Positions 58,502 through 64,000 of a stretch of 64,000 nucleotides of DNA are shown piece after piece. Source of the DNA: Deltaproteobacteria bacterium (GTDB lineage: Bacteria > Myxococcota_A > Polyangia > DRWM01 > JAAZOP01); the NCBI GenBank assembly GCA_016218765.1, contig JACRCZ010000141.1:1-64000 (forward strand). The letters run 5' to 3'. The notes under the pieces are model-generated. The model saw only the letters and a program-made list of their open reading frames with translations, made no database searches and was not told the origin of the DNA. Each line of letters opens with the position of its first letter. Positions within the stretch are counted from its first letter, which is position 1. The translations under genes were made by a program, and so were the position numbers.

Positions 58502-59404
58502 GTGGGAATGGCGTTTTCGCATGCCGGCGAGCTGGCCGCATTGGGTACCGCCTGTTGCTGGACCCTGACGGCGATGATCTTCGAGTCGGCGGGGAAGCGG
58601 GTGGGTTCGCTGCCCGTCAACCTGCTGCGGCTGGTGATCGGCCTGGCGTTCCTGGCGGCGTTCGGCATGGTGGTGCGGGGGACGCCGGTGCCGACGGACG
58701 CGCCGCCGGGGGCCTGGTTGTGGCTGTCGTTGTCGGGGGTCGTGGGCCTCACGATCGGCGACCTGTGCTTCTTCCAGGCGTTGGTCGTGCTGGGCGCGCG
58801 GCTGTCCATCCTGCTCATGGCGCTGGTGCCGCCGCTGACGGCGCTGATCGGCTGGGCGGTGCTGGGCGAGCGGCTCGAGGCGCTGGACTGGCTGGGGATG
58901 GCGATGACGGTCGGCGGCGTGGTTTGGGTGACGCTGGAGCGTCGGCCGGCGGTGGACGGCCGGCCGGCGCGGCTGACGGCTTCGGGCCTGCTGTTGGGTG
59001 TCGGGGCGGCGTTGGGCCAGGCGGTGGGGTTGATCCTGAGCAAGTTCGGGATGGGTTCGTACGACGCGTTCGCGGCGACGGAGATCCGCGTGATGGCGGG
59101 GCTGGCGGGATTCGTCGTCGTGTTCGCGGCGCTGGGGTGGTGGTCGCGAGTCGGGGCGGCGCTGCGGGACGGGGTCGCGATGGCGCGGATCGGGCTGGGG
59201 GCGTTCTTCGGACCGTTCGTCGGGGTGTCGCTGTCGCTGTACGCGGTGCAGCACGCGCCGGCGGGGGTGGCCGCGACGATCATCGAGATCCAGCCGGTCT
59301 TGATCCTGATCCCGGCGGCGCTGGTGTTCGGCGAGCGGATCACCCTGCGGGCCGCGGCGGGGGCGGTGCTGGCGGTGGGAGGCGCGGCGCTCCTGTTCCT
59401 GTGA
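58502..59404 (+). CDS. EamA/DMT family transporter
   Basis: About 10 TM segments; duplicated EamA pattern (ALVPPLTALIGWAVLGERL; IIEIQPVLILIPAALVFGERI). Confidence 0.9.
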   Translation: MGMAFSHAGELAALGTACCWTLTAMIFESAGKRVGSLPVNLLRLVIGLAFLAAFGMVVRGTPVPTDAPPGAWLWLSLSGVVGLTIGDLCFFQALVVLGARLSILLMALVPPLTALIGWAVLGERLEALDWLGMAMTVGGVVWVTLERRPAVDGRPARLTASGLLLGVGAALGQAVGLILSKFGMGSYDAFAATEIRVMAGLAGFVVVFAALGWWSRVGAALRDGVAMARIGLGAFFGPFVGVSLSLYAVQHAPAGVAATIIEIQPVLILIPAALVFGERITLRAAAGAVLAVGGAALLFL

Positions 59405-59410
59405 GGGGCG

Positions 59411-60580
59411 TCACCAGGCGACTTCCGCGGCGAAACCGCGCAGGCAGTGGTCGCTGGACATGCTCGAGCCGTAGGCCCCGGCCGGCAGGAACGCGAGCAG
59501 GTCGCCCTCGGCGACGCGCGGCAGGGCGATGCCGCGGGCGAAGACGTCGTTCGACTCGTTGATGTTTCCCGCGACGGAGCAGATCGTGTCGGCGGCGGCG
59601 AGGGGCCGGGCGACGTGGACGATTTCCACCGGGATGCCGTAGTGCGCCGCGTACACGTTGACGTTGTGCCCGGCATCGACCCCCAGCCAGGTCACCCCGT
59701 CCTTGTTCTCGACGGTATTCACCTGCACCAGCAGGACGCCGGCCCAATCCACGAGCAGCGTGCCCGGCTCGCACGCGATGCGCCCGCCCCAGCGGCCGAA
59801 GGCGGTGCGCAGCGCGTCCGACCAGGCCGGCAGTCCGAGCGGCTCGTCCGACGCGCGCCGGCGCGCCCCGAGCCCGCCGCCGACGTTGAGGGTCTCGACC
59901 GGGGGAAGGCGCTCCGCGAGCGCGGCGAGCATCGCGAACGTGCGCTGCATCGCGGGCAGGGCGCTGGCCGGCAGTCCCCAGCCGCCGTGCACGTGCAGGG
60001 TATCGACGACCAGCCCGAGCGCCTGGGCCTCCGCGGCGACCTGCTCGACGGTCTCCGGCAACAGGCCGAACTTGGAGCGTCCGTAGGCCACCCTGGGATC
60101 GTCGCCGTAGCCGACCGCCACGCCGGGGTCGACGCGCAGGCCGACGGGCGTGCCGCGCGGGACGCGGGCGGCCCAGCGGCGCAGCGCGGAGCGGCTGTCG
60201 AGATTGAGGTGGACGCGGGCGGCGGCGAAGGCGTCGAGGTCGCGATCGGCGAGCATCGAGGCGGTGACGGAGATCTCGGCGGGAGCGAAGCCGTGCCGGA
60301 GCGCCAGAGCGACCTCGCGCGGCGAGCAGGCATCGATGCCGACGTCGCGCTCGGCGCGGAGCGCGTCGAGCACCGGTCCGAAGCGGTTGGACTTCATGGC
60401 GAAGTGCACGCGGTGTTCCAGGCCGGTCGCGGCGAGTGCCTGCTTGAGGAGCCGCGCCCGGCGCCGTACCTCCGCCGTGTCGTACAGGTAGAGCGGAGTG
60501 CCGTGCACGGCGGCCTCCGCGGCGACGGCTCGACCGCCCAGGGTCAGGCCTTCGGGCCCGCATCCGAAGGCCCCGTCCAT
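59411..60580 (-). CDS. PLP-dependent decarboxylase (DAP/Orn decarboxylase fold III)
   Basis: TPLYLYDTAEVRRRARLLK, HFAMKSNRFGPVL, LNVGGGLGARR, EPGTLLVDWAGVLLVQV, GAYGSSMSSDHCLRGF. Confidence 0.85.
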   Translation of the reverse strand: MDGAFGCGPEGLTLGGRAVAAEAAVHGTPLYLYDTAEVRRRARLLKQALAATGLEHRVHFAMKSNRFGPVLDALRAERDVGIDACSPREVALALRHGFAPAEISVTASMLADRDLDAFAAARVHLNLDSRSALRRWAARVPRGTPVGLRVDPGVAVGYGDDPRVAYGRSKFGLLPETVEQVAAEAQALGLVVDTLHVHGGWGLPASALPAMQRTFAMLAALAERLPPVETLNVGGGLGARRRASDEPLGLPAWSDALRTAFGRWGGRIACEPGTLLVDWAGVLLVQVNTVENKDGVTWLGVDAGHNVNVYAAHYGIPVEIVHVARPLAAADTICSVAGNINESNDVFARGIALPRVAEGDLLAFLPAGAYGSSMSSDHCLRGFAAEVAW

Positions 60581-60654
60581 CCACCACGGTTGCGCATCCG
60601 GCACGGGCGGAGTATCGGCGAGCGCGCCGGGCGAAGCAACGGTGCGGGGCGCCG

Positions 60655-62436
60655 CTACTCGTCCTCCTCGCCGGAATCGACGTCGCAGCCGATGGTGAGC
60701 GCGACGGGCCCACTCGCCTCCAGCTCGACCAGCGGCTCGCCGCGGAGCGCGGCGATGAGGATGCCCGTCGAGCACTGGAAGCCCTCGGCGTAGGCCTCGC
60801 AGAAGCCGAGGGAGATCTCGGCGCCGACTTCCAGCGGGGTTTCCTCCAGCGGGTTCCATTCCCAGCAATCATCGCCCAGCTCGAGCTTGAGCTCGGTCTT
60901 CAGCTCCAGCTTGGCGCAGGAGGCGCAGGCCACGGTGGCGACGAGGTCTTCGACCTCGTCGATCATCTCCTCCGTCACGCCGCCCCAGGTGAGCATGCCG
61001 GCGGCGATGCCGAATTCCACCCCGACCGCGCCCGTGTGCATGCCGATGGCGAAGGCGTAATCCTCGTTGAGGCTCGCCTCCTCCGTGGTCACGACGACCT
61101 CGATCATCCCCTGGTGTTGGCCGTCCTCCGCGACGCCGATGAAGCGACCGGAGACGGGATCGATGTCCCACCAGGCCCAGCGCTCGCGTCCCGCGAAGGG
61201 GACCGCGCGCTCGGGCAGCGCCGCCTCGTGCCCGCGGTCCAGGGTCTCGGCGACGCGCGCGGCGACCAGGGGTGGCAGTCCGGCGGGCAGGGCCGCGCGA
61301 TCGGCGGGCCGGAGGCGGCGGGTGCCGATCCCAAGCCGTTCGGCGGTCGCCAAGACGGCGGCGGTCGTGGCGGGAACGCCGCCCAGGGCGCGCCGCAGGA
61401 CGGCGCCCTCGAGGGACGACTCGAGGATCCCGCGGGCGACCTGGAACACGCGGGCTGCGCCCTCGGGCCGACCGGGCTGCGGCCGCGCCTCGACCTCGTC
61501 GAGGCGCAGGTCGAGCGTGGCGGAGGCCGGGCGATCCGCGCTTCCGCCGTCCACGGTCGCGACGAGCAGGCGCGGCACGGCGCGGCCGACGACCACGCCG
61601 CTCGCCGCCGCGAGGCGGTCGGTCAGCAGGTCCGATTCGGCGGCGAACGCCAGGGCGAGGAGTTGCCCGGCCGGCGCGCCGACGGCGTCGTCGAGGGCGG
61701 CGACGCGGGCGAGGGCCGCTTCCTCCCCGCCGGCGGCGGCCGGATCGCGCGCCAGGCCTTCCAGCTCGCGACGGCCGTTCTCGGACGCGACGTCGGCCGG
61801 GACGGCCGCGAGCGCGGCGTGCACGTCGGCCTCTCCGACCCGGCCCGGAGCGACGAGGATCGATGCGCGCCGGAAGAGCGGGGGCAGCTCGCCGTCGGTC
61901 GCGGCGGCGAACAGGTCGAGCGCCGTGACGCGCGAGGCCGCGCCCGGTGCGGCGAGGGTGAATTCGAGGCGCTCGAGCGTGAGGCACGCGTCGTCGCGGT
62001 CGCATCGCGCGGTCCAGGCGGGGACGGCGACGGTCTCGGGGCCGATCCGGAACGAGCCGTCGAGGCGGACGGTGTCGACCGTCCCCGCGCCGCCGGCGGT
62101 TCCTCCCGCGCCGAGGGCCCCGGCCATCGAGCCGAAGCCGAAGGCGGGGGCGGCGGGCGCGGCGGATTCCTCGCGCAGCGGCATGCCGCGCAAATCCAGC
62201 GACAGCGGCACGAGGGCCAGATCGGAGACGGCGCGCTCGACCAGAGGCACGTCGTGCGCGGCGCCGTCGGCGGTCTGCCGCCGCAGGACGACGGAGAGGG
62301 TCCAGCCCGGATCGGGGAGGTCGTCCTCGACGGCAGGCGTCGCGGGGGAGCCGCTTCGTCCGGGGCAGCCGCCGGCGAGGGCGGCGAGCGAGGCGGCCAC
62401 GAAGCAGACGATCCATGCGGTTTTCGTGTGCGTCAT
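60655..62436 (-). CDS. Hypothetical lipoprotein
   Basis: MTHTKTAWIVCFVAASLAALAGGC; Cys pairs near the C-terminus; ATGA overlap with upstream gene. Confidence 0.65.
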   Translation of the reverse strand: MTHTKTAWIVCFVAASLAALAGGCPGRSGSPATPAVEDDLPDPGWTLSVVLRRQTADGAAHDVPLVERAVSDLALVPLSLDLRGMPLREESAAPAAPAFGFGSMAGALGAGGTAGGAGTVDTVRLDGSFRIGPETVAVPAWTARCDRDDACLTLERLEFTLAAPGAASRVTALDLFAAATDGELPPLFRRASILVAPGRVGEADVHAALAAVPADVASENGRRELEGLARDPAAAGGEEAALARVAALDDAVGAPAGQLLALAFAAESDLLTDRLAAASGVVVGRAVPRLLVATVDGGSADRPASATLDLRLDEVEARPQPGRPEGAARVFQVARGILESSLEGAVLRRALGGVPATTAAVLATAERLGIGTRRLRPADRAALPAGLPPLVAARVAETLDRGHEAALPERAVPFAGRERWAWWDIDPVSGRFIGVAEDGQHQGMIEVVVTTEEASLNEDYAFAIGMHTGAVGVEFGIAAGMLTWGGVTEEMIDEVEDLVATVACASCAKLELKTELKLELGDDCWEWNPLEETPLEVGAEISLGFCEAYAEGFQCSTGILIAALRGEPLVELEASGPVALTIGCDVDSGEEDE

Positions 62437-63623
62437 TTGTCCTCCCGGGTGGTGCGCTGCAGGATGGTGCCGAAGCCGCCGACGACCCACAGCCCGTCGT
62501 CCTGGAGGCCCCAGGCGGCCTTGAGGCGGGTGCGGGCGGGGCTGGGCACGGCGACCCAGCTCTCGCCGTCCCAGCGTTCGACCGCGCCCATGTTCCCGAC
62601 GGCCCAGGCTTCGTCGGGGGTCGCGGCCCACACGCCTTCCAGCCAGTTGCCGGAGGTGCCGGGCACGCGGGTCCAGGTGGTGCCGTTCCAGTGCTGGACG
62701 GCGCCGGCATCGCCGACGGCCCAGACGTCGTCGGGGCCGGAGCCCCAGACGCTGCGCAGGAAGGCCGCCGGGCCGGCGCGCACGGCGCCCAGCCACGGAA
62801 CGTCGGGCGGAGGGGCATCCGGATGGACCAGGCCGGCGATGCCCGGCATGGGGCCGGAGCGCACGTCGGACCACGCACGACCGTCCCAGTGCAGGATCGC
62901 GCCGCCGACGGCCCAGACGTCGTCCTCGGCGCTGCCCCAGACGTCGTAGAGGGGGACGTCGGTCCCGGCGGCGACGGGCGCCCAGGCGCTTCCGTCCCAG
63001 CGCAGGATGGTGCCGGCGTCGCCGACGACCCAGGCGGAGCCGCCGACGGCCTGCCACACGCCGTTGAGGTTGACCTCGACGCCGCTGGCCGAAGGAGACC
63101 ACAGCACCCCGTCCCAGCGCAGGATGGTGCCCTTCTCGCCCGCGATCCACGCGTGCTCCCGATCACCGGCCCAGACCGCGTCGAGCCAGACCCTGGAGCC
63201 GCTGGCCACGCGGGTCCAGGCGGTTCCGTCCCAGTGCAGGACCAGGCCGCCGTCCCCGACGGCCCAGACGTCATCGGCGGCGGAGCCGCGGACGGCGACC
63301 ATGCCGGTGTCCGGAGGCGCGCCGCTCACGGCGCTCCATCCGCCGGCGGACGAGTCTCCCGCGGCGGACGCGGTCTCTCCGGCGTCGCCGGGCGTGCGAG
63401 TGCCGCCGGACGAATCGGGCTCGGGAAGCGCGGGCGCCACCGCGGCGTCGTCGGCGGCGGGCGGAGGCAGCTCGGCGCCGCCGCCGGCGTCCGCGGCGCT
63501 CGCGGCGTCGGCCGTGGTCTCCGGGCGCGACGTGCCGGTCCGTGCGGGTCCGCAGCCGAGAAGCAGCGTGACGGCGACGAGGACGGCGCGCAGCGGACGG
63601 CGGATCGAGTCGTTCGGTTTCAT
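62433..63623 (-). CDS. Lipoprotein with repeated VWAVGDxGxIxxWDGxxW propeller-like motifs
   Basis: LLLGC lipobox; DDVWAVGDGGLVLHWDGTAWTRV, SAWVVGDAGTILRWDGSAWAPV, DDVWAVGDAGAVQHWNGTTWTRV and others. Confidence 0.8.
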   Translation of the reverse strand: MKPNDSIRRPLRAVLVAVTLLLGCGPARTGTSRPETTADAASAADAGGGAELPPPAADDAAVAPALPEPDSSGGTRTPGDAGETASAAGDSSAGGWSAVSGAPPDTGMVAVRGSAADDVWAVGDGGLVLHWDGTAWTRVASGSRVWLDAVWAGDREHAWIAGEKGTILRWDGVLWSPSASGVEVNLNGVWQAVGGSAWVVGDAGTILRWDGSAWAPVAAGTDVPLYDVWGSAEDDVWAVGGAILHWDGRAWSDVRSGPMPGIAGLVHPDAPPPDVPWLGAVRAGPAAFLRSVWGSGPDDVWAVGDAGAVQHWNGTTWTRVPGTSGNWLEGVWAATPDEAWAVGNMGAVERWDGESWVAVPSPARTRLKAAWGLQDDGLWVVGGFGTILQRTTREDK

Positions 63624-63758
63624 CGGACTTCCTCCCGGGCATCGTGCGGCCGGCGGGCCGGCGGCCGCGGGCGGGGGGGAGCGAAGCGGGTGGACATCGA
63701 TCGGGCGGACGAAGCGAGCGGTGGTGCGGATCCCCCCGCCGCCACCGCGGCAACCGTA

Positions 63759-64000
63759 TCATCGGTGCGGCGTGCGGGCAACGGTGGCCGGACGTGGCGA
63801 CGCGGGGCGGGCAGGGCGCCGACGTTTCTCCGGCCCGACCGGTTCCGGGACGCGGCTCATCCAGACGACATTGACGTGCGGTTCCCATCGCCGGACGCCG
63901 GCGGCGAGATCCAGGCCGGCGGTCATGAGCCGGCACATGTCGGCCGTGCCGAGCGGGTGGTCGGGCGGGAATCCGAGCGCCCGGCGCAGGAAATCGACGA
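63759..64000 (-). CDS. Partial CDS, C-terminal fragment, unknown function (start beyond window)
   Basis: Minus-strand frame open from the edge: VDFLRRALGFPPDHPLGTADMCRLMTAGLDLAAGVRRWEPHVNVVWMSRVPEPVGPEKRR...; not in the supplied ORF list because it lacks a start. Confidence 0.5.
   Translation of the reverse strand, partial: VDFLRRALGFPPDHPLGTADMCRLMTAGLDLAAGVRRWEPHVNVVWMSRVPEPVGPEKRRRPARPASPRPATVARTPHR

Overview
This is a GC-rich bacterial chromosomal window with about 46 protein-coding genes. I found no rRNA, tRNA or CRISPR array by eye. Two predicted secreted proteins end in MYXO-CTERM-like tails (Gly/Cys motif, TM helix, Arg cluster), and there are about 16 lipoproteins, several with Asp/Glu/Ala/Gly-rich linkers. 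Together these suggest a Myxococcota-type host (inference). Left to right: 3' end of groEL; a radical SAM/SPASM protein with a TM and a large C-terminal extension; thiolase; B12-type radical SAM; gluQ-ubiE; tetraheme lipoprotein; YjbQ; archaeal-type AAA ATPase beside a palindromic array; vWA and VIT-vWA-PDZ proteins; heparinase-like MYXO-CTERM protein; a short murE-like ligase; two MopE-like Cys-rich proteins; a 1,606-aa kinase-NTPase-TPR-GAF-sigma54-activator fusion; steroid 5-alpha-reductase-like protein; porin plus CehA/PHP hydrolase; PFK and M29-like peptidase; OmpA-like protein; a 44-unit Cys-repeat protein interrupted by an in-frame TGA at a Cys position; pgeF; an SCP2/ADH/SCP2/SDR cluster; M28 peptidase; EamA transporter; PLP decarboxylase; beta-propeller-like lipoproteins. 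The most unusual signal is a set of unrelated short-period dispersed repeats between genes (CCACAGATGAACACAGATGAACACAGATG; TTTCGCGCAGAGGCGCAGAGACGCAGAG; GAGTCGTGAGTC words; a 38-bp CCGGACCAAC block and others). Several extend into genes, where they appear to supply start codons, stop codons, a linker, and the Arg tail of a sorting signal.
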